NCBI GenBank assembly: GCA_003138515.1
Contig: PLGG01000032.1
Location: 1 to 64,000 of the forward strand
Length of the DNA stretch: 64,000 nucleotides
Direction of reading: 5' to 3'
Origin: Acidobacteriaceae bacterium
Lineage (GTDB): Bacteria; Acidobacteriota; Terriglobia; Terriglobales; Acidobacteriaceae
This document shows, piece after piece, positions 7,362 through 17,655 of this stretch. Position 1 is the stretch's first letter, and every line of letters starts with the position of its first letter. The translations under genes were made by a program, and so were the position numbers. The notes under the pieces are model-generated. The model made no database searches and was not told where the DNA came from. It saw nothing but the letters and a program-made list of their open reading frames with translations.

Positions 7362-7829
7362 ATGTCTACGGTTGGAACCAAATGTACCGACCGGGTTGTA
7401 GGCGCAATTTTGGCAAGCTGGCGCTACGATATTTCGGGGATCTCCCCTGAGATGCGCCGTGATTACGAAAGTCATTTTGCGGAGTGCGCTCGCTGCCGCG
7501 CCCGCCAAAAGTTCCATCGCAGTCTCGACGTCTCGCTGGCGGTCCTCACGTCGCTTTCCGCTCTGTTTTTTCTCTTTGCGCTCGCTGTTTTGAAGCACAT
7601 TAAGCCACTGGAGCACGTCGCGTTCAAGATTCTGGGCCTGGACATCTTCGACATGTACCATATGTTGATTTCTGCTGGCATCGCCGGGCTCTGCTTCTCG
7701 CTCATCGCTATGGCGCTGGTGCTGATGGCCACGCCTGCCCCGTCTTACCTGGGTGGCATCGCCGCCGAGCGAGCGCGCCTTATTGAGCAGCGGCTGCCGG
7801 ATGCCATCAAATCGCTGCGCCCGCGCTGA
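7362..7829 (+). CDS. two-TM membrane protein with zinc-finger-like Cys motif
   Basis: A 155-residue protein. The N-terminal 45 residues include HFAECARCRAR, resembling the HxxxCxxC motif of anti-sigma-factor zinc fingers (zf-HC2). Two hydrophobic spans (about 52-75 and 93-120) follow, then a short basic C terminus. No sigma factor is adjacent, so an anti-sigma role is only a possibility. The ATG at 7362 is preceded by AGGGTGA about 10 nt upstream. It sits alone between a long structured leader and a strong terminator. Confidence 0.72.
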   Translation: MSTVGTKCTDRVVGAILASWRYDISGISPEMRRDYESHFAECARCRARQKFHRSLDVSLAVLTSLSALFFLFALAVLKHIKPLEHVAFKILGLDIFDMYHMLISAGIAGLCFSLIAMALVLMATPAPSYLGGIAAERARLIEQRLPDAIKSLRPR

Positions 7830-7850
7830 AACCAAATCTGCCCTCCCAAT

Positions 7851-7883
7851 GCAAAAGGCCTCCCCGCGCGGGAGGCCTTTTGC
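7851..7883. terminator. strong bidirectional-type terminator hairpin
   Basis: GCAAAAGGCCTCCC pairs with GGGAGGCCTTTTGC around a GCGC-rich loop, with A and T runs on either arm. It ends the preceding membrane protein gene. Confidence 0.85.
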
Positions 7884-7946
7884 GTTCCGGGATTCAGTTC
7901 GCCGGCGACGCCTGCAAATCGGCCGAAAGGCAACTCGGCGATTCCG

Positions 7947-7952
7947 TATAAT
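7947..7952 (+). promoter_or_regulatory. consensus -10 TATAAT of gpmA
   Basis: A perfect TATAAT lies 53 bp before the gpmA ATG, giving a leader of about 45-48 nt. No good -35 was seen. Confidence 0.5.
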
Positions 7953-8005
7953 TGAAGCAAATCAGGAATGAAAAAAGAGATTCAGGCTTAAGAAAGAGGG
8001 CTGAG

Positions 8006-8752
8006 ATGTATAAAGTCGTTTTGCTTCGTCATGGAGAGAGCATTTGGAACAAGGAAAACCTGTTCACCGGTTGGACGGATGTTGACCTGTCGGACAAGGG
8101 CAGGGAAGAGGCCACGCAGGCCGGACGGATGCTGAAGGAGCAGGGATTTGCTTTCGACATCGCGTTTACTTCAGTCCTGAAACGCGCGATCCGCACCTTG
8201 TGGATCACGCTGGACCAGATGGACCTGATGTGGATTCCCGTCGAGCGCGACTGGCGATTGAACGAGCGGCATTATGGGGCGCTGCAAGGCCTCAACAAGG
8301 CGGAGACGGCGGCGAAGTATGGCGCAGACCAGGTGAAAATCTGGCGCCGCAGTTACGACATTCGCCCGCCGGCGCTGGAGGAGACCGATCCGCGTTATCC
8401 GGGGAAGGACCGCCGCTATCACAACCTGACAAAGCAACAGCTTCCACTCACGGAATGTCTCAAAGACACCGTCGAGCGCTTTCTGCCCTGCTGGCACGAG
8501 GTCATCGCTCCCAGCATCCGGTCAGGGAAACAGGTGTTGATCGCGGCCCACGGCAACAGCCTGCGGGCACTGGTGAAGTATCTTGAAGACGTTCCCGACG
8601 ACAAGATTGTCGATCTCAACATTCCTACGGGCGTGCCGATGGTGCAGGAGCTGGACGACGACCTGAAATCGATTCGGCACTATTATCTGGGTGACGCCGC
8701 GGCGATCGAGCAAGCGGTGAATAAAGCCGCGAGCACTGGCGTGAGTCGTTAA
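8006..8752 (+). CDS. gpmA: 2,3-bisphosphoglycerate-dependent phosphoglycerate mutase
   Basis: A 248-residue dPGM (family length about 249) that interconverts 3- and 2-phosphoglycerate in glycolysis. The catalytic signature LRHGESIWN is at residues 6-14 (phosphohistidine), and [20 protein letters not shown] and the second His in [10 protein letters not shown] are present. Frames open upstream to 7952, but [11 protein letters not shown] is the family N terminus and AGAGGG precedes it. It is followed by a terminator and the convergent enolase gene, so the next glycolytic step is encoded next door on the other strand. Confidence 0.96.
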   Translation: MYKVVLLRHGESIWNKENLFTGWTDVDLSDKGREEATQAGRMLKEQGFAFDIAFTSVLKRAIRTLWITLDQMDLMWIPVERDWRLNERHYGALQGLNKAETAAKYGADQVKIWRRSYDIRPPALEETDPRYPGKDRRYHNLTKQQLPLTECLKDTVERFLPCWHEVIAPSIRSGKQVLIAAHGNSLRALVKYLEDVPDDKIVDLNIPTGVPMVQELDDDLKSIRHYYLGDAAAIEQAVNKAASTGVSR

Positions 8753-8827
8753 GTGCAGCGAATCGGCGACCGAATCATAGAACCCGAAATCCGAGGGCGA
8801 AGCAGAAATAGAAGGCGTCAAACAGCA

Positions 8828-8857
8828 AAAGGGCGGAGCATCGTCGCTCCGCCCTTT
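8828..8857. terminator. terminator between gpmA and eno
   Basis: AAAGGGCGGAGC and GCTCCGCCCTTT are exact inverted repeats around a 6-nt loop, able to serve both convergent genes. Confidence 0.85.
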
Positions 8858-8877
8858 GCACTTCGATCACCGAGCGC

Positions 8878-10380
<1,503 letters not shown>

Positions 10381-10615
10381 TCACAGGCAGACGAGTCGCC
10401 GCGACGGCCGCACATGTGGTTACTCATTTGATTCTTGACCCGCGCGGCACCCGCCGACTGCCCACCTATTCGCCATTGTGGAATGTCACGCTACGATTAA
10501 GTTGGGTAGTTTTACGTCCGCGCCCGTTTTGCAGGGACCGCGAACGCAGAACTTTCCCGTCTCCGCAGGGTCTAACGCGGGTAAGGTGACCTTTGCCTGA
10601 GAAGAGGAGATCGGG

Positions 10616-11575
10616 ATGAAACGGACGATTTTTGTTGTTGGCGTTCTGGCCGCCGCCGCCGCTCTATTGGGAGCGCAGCAGGCAAGTCAGCCGAACCCAT
10701 ACGCGGGCACTTCCAGCCCTCCGCCCGATGACACCATCACCACTCCCGCGCCTGAAACTGCGCCGGTGGCCAAGCCCTCCCCCAGCCATCCCATGGTCGC
10801 GCAACCCGATGCGCAGCCGCAGCCCGGCGCCGAACCGCAAGCGCACCGCTCTCTTGATGGATCGCTCTACACCATTCCCGCAAACGGGGCCGACGGCACC
10901 GACGATGGCATCGTGCAGGTGGCGCCCGACACATCCGCCGCACCCGCGTTGAACCAGCGCCCGGCGGCAAACGATCCCGATGGCGACATTGTTCACCCGG
11001 GCCCATTGCCGCCCGGCACTCTCGGCGAAGGCGCAGTCATTCGCGTCCGCTTGATGGATCGCCTGTCGACAGCGATGAACCAGACTGGCGACGCGTTCCG
11101 CACGCGCGTTGTCTCTGACGTGATTCAGGACGGCCAGGTTCTCATTCCCGCCGGCTCGGAGATTGACGGCAAAGTTGCTGAGGTGTCGAGTGGACACTTT
11201 GGCGGCCACGGATCGATGCACCTGCAGCCTGAGACCGTGATTCTCGCTGACGGTTCACGGTTCCATCTTTACGCTGACATCAGCGGCGCGCCCGGGTCCA
11301 ACAACCGCGTCGGCGGCGAGGGCGCCATCACGCCCGGCTCGCGCATGAAGAAAGTCGGTCTTGAGTACGGCGGCGCAACCGGTGCAGGCGTGGTCACGGG
11401 CGCAATCATCGGCGGGCCCGGTGGCGCGCTCGCAGGCGGCATCATCGGCGCCAGCGTCATCACTGTGCACTTACTCATGGATCATCCGCAGGCTACGCTG
11501 GACGACGGCGCAGTCCTTTTGTTCACGCTCAATGAGCCGCTGCATCTTGTCGCGGCGGCTCAAACCGGAAACTAG
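10616..11575 (+). CDS. secreted protein with Pro-rich linker and TrbI/VirB10-like domain
   Basis: A 319-residue exported protein. A signal peptide (MKRTIFVVGVLAAAAALLGA) is followed by about 110 residues of Pro/Ala/Asp-rich low complexity. A compact domain then begins PPGTLGEGAVIRVRLMDRLS, with DAFRTRVVSDVIQDGQVLIP AGS-type strands as in VirB10/TrbI C-terminal beta barrels. A Gly-rich segment near 255-285 (GGATGAGVVTGAIIGGPGGA) looks like a glycine zipper that could insert in membrane. Such proteins are common in Acidobacteria and not experimentally assigned. GAGGAG lies before the ATG. No secretion genes flank it. Confidence 0.78.
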   Translation: MKRTIFVVGVLAAAAALLGAQQASQPNPYAGTSSPPPDDTITTPAPETAPVAKPSPSHPMVAQPDAQPQPGAEPQAHRSLDGSLYTIPANGADGTDDGIVQVAPDTSAAPALNQRPAANDPDGDIVHPGPLPPGTLGEGAVIRVRLMDRLSTAMNQTGDAFRTRVVSDVIQDGQVLIPAGSEIDGKVAEVSSGHFGGHGSMHLQPETVILADGSRFHLYADISGAPGSNNRVGGEGAITPGSRMKKVGLEYGGATGAGVVTGAIIGGPGGALAGGIIGASVITVHLLMDHPQATLDDGAVLLFTLNEPLHLVAAAQTGN

Positions 11576-11664
11576 GCCGGTAATCAGGCTCGAACATGTA
11601 ATCAGGTTCAGCCAAGGCAATCTGGAGCGCGGCGAGAGCCGTGATTCCCCCCAGGAGGCGAGCA

Positions 11665-11850
11665 ATGAACTGCAGTCAACTTCTTGAACGGCGAATCCCC
11701 ACGAATTGGGAAAGACCCGCGCAACCCACTCGGGAACCCAGCGAACGCCCCGAGCTCCGAATCACGGATTCGTATCGCTGGAGTGCGGTCAGGTTCTCCT
11801 CGGCCGGCCAAACATTTGTCTCGGGGAACGCGCGCCCGCTGAAAGCGTAG
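11665..11850 (+). CDS. possible small protein (61 aa), unconfirmed
   Basis: ATG 11665 is preceded by AGGAGG at 6-7 nt, the strongest argument for translation. The product (MNCSQLLERRIPTNWERPAQ...) is Arg/Pro-rich and matches nothing I know. Codon usage and composition do not clearly differ from noncoding DNA. It could be a remnant or a spurious frame. Confidence 0.2.
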   Translation: MNCSQLLERRIPTNWERPAQPTREPSERPELRITDSYRWSAVRFSSAGQTFVSGNARPLKA

Positions 11851-12015
11851 AACCGAACGGCCCCATCGCCGTTAAGACCACGCCGCCCCGATAGGCCCGC
11901 AAGCTAAGTCGAAAACCTGCCCTTTGCGGCGGCCTTGAGTTTCTCTCTCTTCATTGGATCGTCGACGACCCGTACCTTCGTACCCCGGCTCGAATTCCTC
12001 CGCATTGACACCCGG

Positions 12016-12057
12016 GAGCTGAGAGCTTGAATCTGAAAGCTGAGAGCTCGCACTCGC
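12016..12057. repeat. six 7-bp repeats abutting murA ATG
   Basis: Heptads GAGCTGA, GAGCTTG, AATCTGA, AAGCTGA, GAGCTCG, CACTCGC run without gap into the murA start codon, so no Shine-Dalgarno remains in front of it. Confidence 0.7.
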
Positions 12058-13362
12058 ATGGATAAGTTCGTTATTCGCGGCGGCAATCCGCTGGTCGGGA
12101 CCATTCGCGTCTCGGGCGCGAAGAACTCCGCATTGCCCTGCATGGCCGCGGCCATCCTCACCGAGGATGAGGTCACCCTAGAGAACATTCCCCAGGTTCG
12201 CGACATCGAAACCGAGCGGCGCCTGCTCGCTTCAATGGGCGCCGAAGTCGAGTTGCGCGAAGGCGAGCTACGGGACCGAACCACAATCTGTTGCCGCACG
12301 CTCTCCGATCCCGTGGCTCGCTATGAGATCGTCAAGACCATGCGCGCCAGCTCGCTGGTGCTAGGCCCGCTCATCGCTCGCGCCGGCGTGGCGCGAGTGG
12401 CCATGCCCGGCGGCTGCGCCATTGGCGGGCGGCCCATCGACCTGCACATCAAAGGCCTGGAAAAGATGGGAGCAGTCATCACCCAGGAGCACGGCTACCT
12501 TGAAGCTCGCGCGGAACACTTGCGCGGCGCGCACCTCGTTTTCGACAAGATCACCGTCACCGGCACCGAAGATCTGCTGATGGCGGCGGTGCTCGCCGAG
12601 GGCGACACGCTGATGGAAAATTGCGCCCGCGAGCCGGAGGTCGCCGACCTCGCCGCGCTGCTGAACGCGATGGGCGCCGAGATCGAAGGCGCGGGCACGG
12701 CGACCATCCGCGTGCATGGAGTCGCGAGCCTCCACGGGGCGCGCTACCGCATCAACCCCGACCGCATCGAAGCGGGAACTTTCCTCATCGCCGGCGCCAT
12801 CACCGCGGGCGACCTCATCGTCGCAAACTGCAACGCAACTCACCTCGGCGCTGTGATCGCTAAGCTCCAGGAGGCCGGCGCGCGCATTGACGTGCTCGGT
12901 CCCGATTCGATCCGCGTGCGCGCCACAGCCGAGTTGCACGCAGCCGACATCTCCACCGAGGAGTATCCCGGATTTCCCACCGACATGCAGGCCCAGTACA
13001 TGGCCCTGGCGACGCAGGCCAAAGGCGTCAGCCTGGTCCGTGAAAATATCTTCGAGAATCGCTTCATGCACGTGCAGGAGCTGGTCCGCATGGGCGCCAA
13101 CATCAAGGTCGACGGCAGCATTGCCACCGTTCGCGGGCCGGCCCGGCTCACCTCCGCCGCCGTCATGTGTTCCGATCTACGCGCGTCTGCTTCGCTGGTG
13201 CTGGCCGCTCTGGTCGCCGAGGGCGAGACCATCGTCGACCGTGTCTATCACATGGATCGGGGCTACGAGCGCTTCGAAGAGAAGCTGATCGGCGTTGGCG
13301 CGCAAATCCAGCGCCTGGGCAACGTCTTTGCGCCGAGGGAACCGGTTGCAGTCGCCGGTTAA
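12058..13362 (+). CDS. murA: UDP-N-acetylglucosamine 1-carboxyvinyltransferase
   Basis: A 434-residue MurA, which adds enolpyruvate from PEP to UDP-GlcNAc in the first committed step of peptidoglycan synthesis. [20 protein letters not shown] carries the substrate-binding start (KN in SGAKNSALP), the catalytic loop Cys is present in [13 protein letters not shown] (so fosfomycin-type inactivation is chemically possible), and [14 protein letters not shown] and [11 protein letters not shown] are intact. The ATG is fixed by the conserved N terminus. It is preceded directly by a heptad repeat array rather than a ribosome site. Confidence 0.97.
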   Translation: MDKFVIRGGNPLVGTIRVSGAKNSALPCMAAAILTEDEVTLENIPQVRDIETERRLLASMGAEVELREGELRDRTTICCRTLSDPVARYEIVKTMRASSLVLGPLIARAGVARVAMPGGCAIGGRPIDLHIKGLEKMGAVITQEHGYLEARAEHLRGAHLVFDKITVTGTEDLLMAAVLAEGDTLMENCAREPEVADLAALLNAMGAEIEGAGTATIRVHGVASLHGARYRINPDRIEAGTFLIAGAITAGDLIVANCNATHLGAVIAKLQEAGARIDVLGPDSIRVRATAELHAADISTEEYPGFPTDMQAQYMALATQAKGVSLVRENIFENRFMHVQELVRMGANIKVDGSIATVRGPARLTSAAVMCSDLRASASLVLAALVAEGETIVDRVYHMDRGYERFEEKLIGVGAQIQRLGNVFAPREPVAVAG

Positions 13363-13540
13363 CCATTCGGCCTAGTTAACCATTTCGCTAAGACCCGCAT
13401 CTTAATCAAACGGGAAGCAGTCCGGGTGTGCTTTTTTCAACAGCGCGCAACCAATCCCCAACTGTTGTGTTGCTATCATTAACCGCCTGGAAAAGGTTCC
13501 CCGATTCCGGCAGATCCAAACCACGGAGGTAAAGATTCCT

Positions 13541-13831
13541 GTGAAGAAGACTTTTTTGGCAGGGCTGCTCGCTCTGTGTCTCACTCCTGCGATCGCAATG
13601 GCGCAGATCATCGTGCGCATCGCGCCGCCCGCACCGATCGTCGAGGTCCATGACCATCCACCGCATGAGGGATGGGTGTGGATCGACGGCTACCACCGCT
13701 GGGACGGCCACCGCTACGTCTGGGTTCATGGCCGTTGGGCGCGTCCGCCGCATCGCGGCGGTGTCTGGGTCGCCCATCGTTGGGAACAACGCGGCAACGG
13801 CTGGGTTCTGGTCGAAGGCCACTGGCAGTAG
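13541..13831 (+). CDS. small secreted WXXGXW-repeat protein
   Basis: A 96-residue protein: a signal peptide (KKTFLAGLLALCLTPAIAMA) and a mature part of Trp/His-rich repeats (GWVWIDGYHRWDG, YVWVHGRWARPP, GWVLVEGHWQ). This matches the YXWXXGXW repeat family of exported proteins, often linked to envelope or metal contact but unassigned. The start is GTG at 13541, decided by GGAGG about 9 nt upstream. A terminator follows. Confidence 0.85.
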   Translation: MKKTFLAGLLALCLTPAIAMAQIIVRIAPPAPIVEVHDHPPHEGWVWIDGYHRWDGHRYVWVHGRWARPPHRGGVWVAHRWEQRGNGWVLVEGHWQ

Positions 13832-13847
13832 GCGGCAATCCTCAAAT

Positions 13848-13875
13848 GAAAAGCGGGGCGTGAGCTCCGCTTTTC
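13848..13875 (+). terminator. terminator after the WXXGXW gene
   Basis: GAAAAGCGG pairs with CCGCTTTTC across a 10-nt loop and is followed by TGTTTTT. Confidence 0.75.
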
Positions 13876-13937
13876 TGTTTTTCCAGTACTCTTGCCAAAA
13901 TAGCACTTAATAAATTCCCCGCCAAGCTAATTGCATA

Positions 13938-13943
13938 TACAAT
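13938..13943 (+). promoter_or_regulatory. -10 box TACAAT, probable leaderless brnT promoter
   Basis: TACAAT (within TATACAAT), 6 nt (AAAGAT), then GTG at 13950. Same box and spacing as abiEi. Confidence 0.55.
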
Positions 13944-13949
13944 AAAGAT

Positions 13950-14222
13950 GTGGCGATCACGTACGATCTCGCCAAGAACCAGCGAAATGTCCGTGAGCGC
14001 GGACTTTCCTTCGAGCGGGCGGCGGACTTCGATTTCACAACGGCCGTTTTTAATACGGAGATTCGCAACGGCGAGACTCGGCGCATCGCGGTCGGATATT
14101 TAGACAATCGGCTGCATCTGCTCTGCTACGTTCCCAAACCCGACGGGATTCGAGTGATCAGTTTTCGCAAGACCAACAAGAGGGAGGCAAAACGCTATGG
14201 CAAAGCGCAAACCATTCACTGA
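13950..14222 (+). CDS. brnT: BrnT-family toxin (type II TA, RelE-like fold)
   Basis: A 90-residue BrnT ribonuclease toxin: YDLAKNQRNVRERGLSFERA at the N terminus, then ETRRIAVGYLDNRLHLLCYV and the C-terminal RVISFRKTNKREAKRYG with the conserved Arg/Ser/Arg set used for RNA cleavage. The toxin gene comes first, followed by brnA overlapping by 26 bp, as usual for this family. The GTG start at 13950 matches the family N terminus (the ATG two bases earlier is out of frame) and has no Shine-Dalgarno. Confidence 0.92.
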   Translation: MAITYDLAKNQRNVRERGLSFERAADFDFTTAVFNTEIRNGETRRIAVGYLDNRLHLLCYVPKPDGIRVISFRKTNKREAKRYGKAQTIH

Positions 14223-14487
14223 CGCGGACGGAGAAGTGCGGGAGCTGACGGCTGCAGACGCCGCCGAGGCTACGCCATTTTCTGCGTTGCCCGCTGCCGA
14301 GCAAAAGGTGCTTCTCTCGCTCCGCAAACGCGGTCCGCAAAAGACAGCCCGCAAGGTTCCGATCTCCATCCGGTTGTCGCCCGACGTCGCAAGAGGGCTT
14401 CGCGCTACTGGAACCGGCTGGCAGCGCCGTGCCGATGATGCGCTCCGGTCCTGGCTTCGCCGCAGCAAGGCAGCGGGCGCGCGGTAG
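14197..14487 (+). CDS. brnA: BrnA-family antitoxin
   Basis: A 96-residue antitoxin. The C-terminal half carries the RHH-type signature KVPISIRLSPDVARGLRATG followed by GWQRRADDALRSWLRR, the DNA-binding part that also autoregulates the brnTA operon; the N-terminal half is expected to wrap BrnT. It overlaps brnT by 26 bp, with AGGGAGG upstream inside brnT, so expression is coupled. It is convergent with mrp with a 6-bp gap. Confidence 0.92.
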   Translation: MAKRKPFTDADGEVRELTAADAAEATPFSALPAAEQKVLLSLRKRGPQKTARKVPISIRLSPDVARGLRATGTGWQRRADDALRSWLRRSKAAGAR

Positions 14488-14493
14488 CAGATC

Positions 14494-15324
14494 TTACTTG
14501 ATCTCGATTACGTCGGTCGCCGCTGCGGCCGCCTTTTCTGCCTGCTCCATCACTCTTTCCGCGATCGCGTAGAACGCCGCTGCCTGCGGGCTCTTCGGTC
14601 CGGCGAGCGCCACCGGCAATCCCCGGTCGCCGCCCTCGCGAATGGCCGGCACCAGTTCGATGGCTCCCAGAAACGGCACGTTGAACTGCTTGGCCGTGCG
14701 CTCCGCGCCGCCGCGCGAGAAGATGTCGATCTCATGGTGGCAGTGCGGGCAGGTGAAGTGGCTCATGTTCTCCACAATCCCCAGCACCTCTACATTGACC
14801 TGCGCAAACATTTCCAGGGCCTTGCGCGCGTCCTCGAGGCTCACGTCGCTGGGCGTCGACACCACGATCGCCCCGGTCAGCGGCACAGTCTGCACCAGCG
14901 AAATCGCCACGTCGCCTGTTCCCGGCGGCAGATCGACGATCAGATAATCCAGCTCGCCCCAGTTCACCTGTTGCAAAAACTGGCGGATGATCTGGTGCAG
15001 CATCGGCCCGCGCATCACCATCGGTTTGTCGCCGGGCGAAATGTATCCGATCGAGATCGTCTTCAGGCCATGCGTCAGGTTGGGCTCGATGATGTTGCCC
15101 GCGCCCACTTTTGGCGGCTGCGAGCTGCCCATCATCAGCGGCACGTTGGGCCCGTACACGTCGGCGTCCATCAGCCCCACGCGCTGGCCCAGCTTGCTGA
15201 GCGCGATGGCCAGGTTCACGGCCACCGTGGTTTTGCCCACGCCGCCCTTACCGGAACCGACTGCGACAATCTTCGAAACACCGGGCAATGCAACCGGCGA
15301 AGGCATGGCATGAGGATGAGCCAT
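14494..15324 (-). CDS. mrp: Mrp/ApbC-type iron-sulfur cluster carrier ATPase
   Basis: A 276-residue P-loop protein: deviant Walker A GKGGVGKTT near residue 25, switch DADVYGPNVP, PPGTGD, and the C-terminal CPHC pair (about 200) that can hold a bridging [4Fe-4S] cluster for transfer to target proteins. It lacks the N-terminal DUF59 domain found in many Mrp proteins. The start at 15324 (MAHPHAMPSP) is a compromise; an in-frame ATG at 15387 would add 21 residues. A thioesterase gene lies upstream on the same strand, 71 bp away. Confidence 0.92.
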   Translation of the reverse strand: MAHPHAMPSPVALPGVSKIVAVGSGKGGVGKTTVAVNLAIALSKLGQRVGLMDADVYGPNVPLMMGSSQPPKVGAGNIIEPNLTHGLKTISIGYISPGDKPMVMRGPMLHQIIRQFLQQVNWGELDYLIVDLPPGTGDVAISLVQTVPLTGAIVVSTPSDVSLEDARKALEMFAQVNVEVLGIVENMSHFTCPHCHHEIDIFSRGGAERTAKQFNVPFLGAIELVPAIREGGDRGLPVALAGPKSPQAAAFYAIAERVMEQAEKAAAAATDVIEIK

Positions 15325-15395
15325 CGTTTTCGTTGCTCCTGGTTCGATTGTTTCAGATCGCGCGCCGCGTTGTTTCAGATCGCGCATCGTGCCGG

Positions 15396-15956
15396 TCAGC
15401 GTTTCTCTTCTGCATCGGCCAGCGCCGCCACGGCCAGCTTGCCCTCTGAGCGCCGCACGCTCTCCCGTTCGCGATGCTCCCGGCGCCGCAGCGCGTCTTC
15501 AAAGCGCCGAACCTCATCCCCCGTCTCCGGCCTCAATTGCGGAACCTTCTGCACGCGCCCCTGCTCGTCGACCGCGACAAACACCAGGTACGCGCTGGCC
15601 ACATGAGACACCTCGCCAGTCCTCGTGTTTTCCGCCCACACCTTCACGCCCACTTCCATCGAGCTGGTAAACGCCCGGTTCACGCTCGACTTCAGCGTGA
15701 CCAAATCGCCCAGGTGCACCGGGCGGATAAAGTCGATATGGTCCATTGCCGCCGTCACCACGTTGCTGCGTGAGTGCCGGTATGCTGCCATCGCCGCCGT
15801 CAGATCGATAAAGTGCATCAGCCGGCCGCCCAGCAGATGGCCCAGCATGTTGGTGTCGTTGGGCAGCACGATCTCTGTCTTCTCTGACTGCGTGCTCGCC
15901 ACCGTGCGCACCTTGGGGTGGAGATCGACTTTGGGGCGGAGATCTGGACTGCTCAT
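15396..15956 (-). CDS. acyl-CoA thioesterase, hotdog fold (YciA/BACH type)
   Basis: A 186-residue hotdog thioesterase hydrolysing acyl-CoA. The family core is clear: TEIVLPNDTNMLGHLLGGRL (catalytic Asp/Asn region), HIDFIRPVHLGDLVTLKSSV, SSMEVGVKVWAENTRTGE. The Arg-rich C-terminal tail (FEDALRRREHRERESVRR) is longer than usual. The start at 15956 is supported by GGAGGAAGC directly upstream; the open frame continues to 16277 and an ATG at 15995 is a second option. Confidence 0.88.
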   Translation of the reverse strand: MSSPDLRPKVDLHPKVRTVASTQSEKTEIVLPNDTNMLGHLLGGRLMHFIDLTAAMAAYRHSRSNVVTAAMDHIDFIRPVHLGDLVTLKSSVNRAFTSSMEVGVKVWAENTRTGEVSHVASAYLVFVAVDEQGRVQKVPQLRPETGDEVRRFEDALRRREHRERESVRRSEGKLAVAALADAEEKR

Positions 15957-16137
15957 GCTTCCTCCATTTCCACTGCTTCTTTTTGCCGTCTTCATCGCCC
16001 GCCAGTTAAGATAGAACCTGCGGCGGCCTTGGCTCCGAATTCTTGCACATCTTTCATGTTCCAGTTTGGGCAATCCGCGCCAAAACCGCAAATCCTTCAC
16101 GGTCCGATCGAGCGAAATCGGCCCGGACATAGGCCAG

Positions 16138-16455
16138 ATGGATAAAATCGCAGGATTGAAAGAGATTCTCGCGCTTGACCCAGGAAACAGCTTCGCCCGA
16201 TACGGAGTCGCCATGGAACTGGCGAGCCAGGGCGACGTCGATGCGGCAATCTCAGAATTTGATATACTCTTGACCAACGATCCTGATTACACTCCAGGGT
16301 ATTTCATGTCTGCGCAGACATTGGCCGGCGCGGGCAGAAAGCAGCAGGCGATCGAGCGGCTCAAAGCCGGCGTCGCTTGCGCCGCGCGAAGCGGTAATAG
16401 CCATGCCCTCAATGAGATGCAGGCGATGCTCGGCGAAATGGAGGCGCAGGGGTAG
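16138..16455 (+). CDS. small TPR-repeat protein
   Basis: A 105-residue protein of about two and a half TPR motifs: LKEILALDPGNSFARYGVAM, then VDAAISEFDILLTNDPDYTP and AGRKQQAIERLKAGVACAAR. Predicted to be an all-helical protein-interaction module in the cytoplasm; the partner is unknown. ATG 16138 begins the first helix; there is no clear ribosome site and the frame opens further upstream. It lies 130 bp before the glycosyltransferase gene on the same strand. Confidence 0.72.
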   Translation: MDKIAGLKEILALDPGNSFARYGVAMELASQGDVDAAISEFDILLTNDPDYTPGYFMSAQTLAGAGRKQQAIERLKAGVACAARSGNSHALNEMQAMLGEMEAQG

Positions 16456-16585
16456 TTCCGACGCCGGCCACGCCGGTGGTTCTCCTCTCCGCTCCAGGCT
16501 CTGAATCCGGGCGCAAACTGCATCCGTCTCGCTTTAAGGGATTGCCCAGAATCCCTCGCCCATCCAAAGCGTCTAAAGGAGCAAT

Positions 16586-17590
16586 ATGGCGAAATACTCG
16601 ATTGTTGTTCCCTTCCACAACGAAGAAGAGAACGTAACCATCCTGTATGCACGGCTCAAGCAAGTCATGGAACAGGTGGACGATTCTTTTGAGCTGATTT
16701 TCGTCGACGACGGGTCAAACGACCGCACCTACAAGCTCCTGGAAGAGGTTGCCGCCGTTGACAGCCGCGTCCTGGTCGTCAAGCTGCGCCGCAACTTCGG
16801 CCAAACCTCCGCACTGGCTGCCGGCTTTGACCACGCCTCGGGCGACTTTGTTCTTGCCATGGACGGCGATCTGCAGCACGATCCCAACGACATTCCCGCC
16901 TTTCTTGAAAAACTCGATGAAGGTTACGACGTCGTCTCCGGCTGGCGCAAAGTGCGCATTGACAATTTCATCTTTCGCCGCGTTCCCTCCGCCTGCGCCA
17001 ACTGGATCATGGCGCGCCTCTCCGGCGTTCCCATCCACGACTTCGGCACCACCTTCAAGGCCTATCGCCGCGAAGTGATCCAGAATATTCCGCTCTACGG
17101 CGAGATGCATCGCTTCATTCCCGCCCTCGCCAGCCTGCACGGCGCATCCATCTGCGAAATTCCCATTCGCAACCTGAAGCGAGTCCGCGGCAGGAGCCAT
17201 TACGGCCTGGGCCGCACCATCCAGGTCTTCTTTGACCTGATGACCATTCGTTTCCTGCTCAAGCACATGAGCCGGCCGCTGCACTTCTTCGGTGGCGGCG
17301 GGATTCTGGCCATCCTCGCTGGCGGCGTCACGGCCGCGTTTTTGCTGGCGCTGAAGCTGATCAATCCCCACACGAATTTGATGGAGCTGCACGGCCCCAT
17401 GTTCGTCATCGCTTCCGTGCTCATCGTCTCCGGCGTGCAGTTGCTGGCCCTTGGCCTGCTTGGTGAGTTGCAGGTGCGCCACTACTACAGCAACCAGCGC
17501 TCCACTTCCTACACTGTGGATCGCCTGGTGCGGTTGGAATCTTCCGACGAACGGACCTTGCTCTCGGAGAGTAAGGACGACACCTTTTAG
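16586..17590 (+). CDS. GT2 glycosyltransferase of the DPM1/GtrB type (polyprenyl-phosphate sugar transferase)
   Basis: A 334-residue membrane glycosyltransferase. The GT-A catalytic part has YSIVVPFHNEEENV, the FVDDGSNDRT nucleotide site, DGDLQHDPNDIP (metal DxD-like) and RGRSHYGLGR. Two transmembrane helices (about 230-255 and 268-295) anchor the C terminus. Family members move a hexose from a nucleotide sugar to undecaprenyl or dolichyl phosphate for later transfer across the membrane. AAGGAG precedes the ATG. No other polysaccharide genes are adjacent. Confidence 0.9.
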   Translation: MAKYSIVVPFHNEEENVTILYARLKQVMEQVDDSFELIFVDDGSNDRTYKLLEEVAAVDSRVLVVKLRRNFGQTSALAAGFDHASGDFVLAMDGDLQHDPNDIPAFLEKLDEGYDVVSGWRKVRIDNFIFRRVPSACANWIMARLSGVPIHDFGTTFKAYRREVIQNIPLYGEMHRFIPALASLHGASICEIPIRNLKRVRGRSHYGLGRTIQVFFDLMTIRFLLKHMSRPLHFFGGGGILAILAGGVTAAFLLALKLINPHTNLMELHGPMFVIASVLIVSGVQLLALGLLGELQVRHYYSNQRSTSYTVDRLVRLESSDERTLLSESKDDTF

Positions 17591-17655
17591 CCTTCAAATT
17601 GGATCTTCTATTCCCTTGCAGTAATCCGGCCTCGAGGTTCATTCTTGAGCAAGTC

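Larger units (their letters stand above)
11576..12057. other. 482-bp intergenic stretch
   Basis: Between the secreted protein and murA. It contains one small open frame with a good ribosome site (listed separately) and, at its end, a heptad repeat array that abuts the murA ATG. No terminator or RNA gene was recognised. Confidence 0.6.
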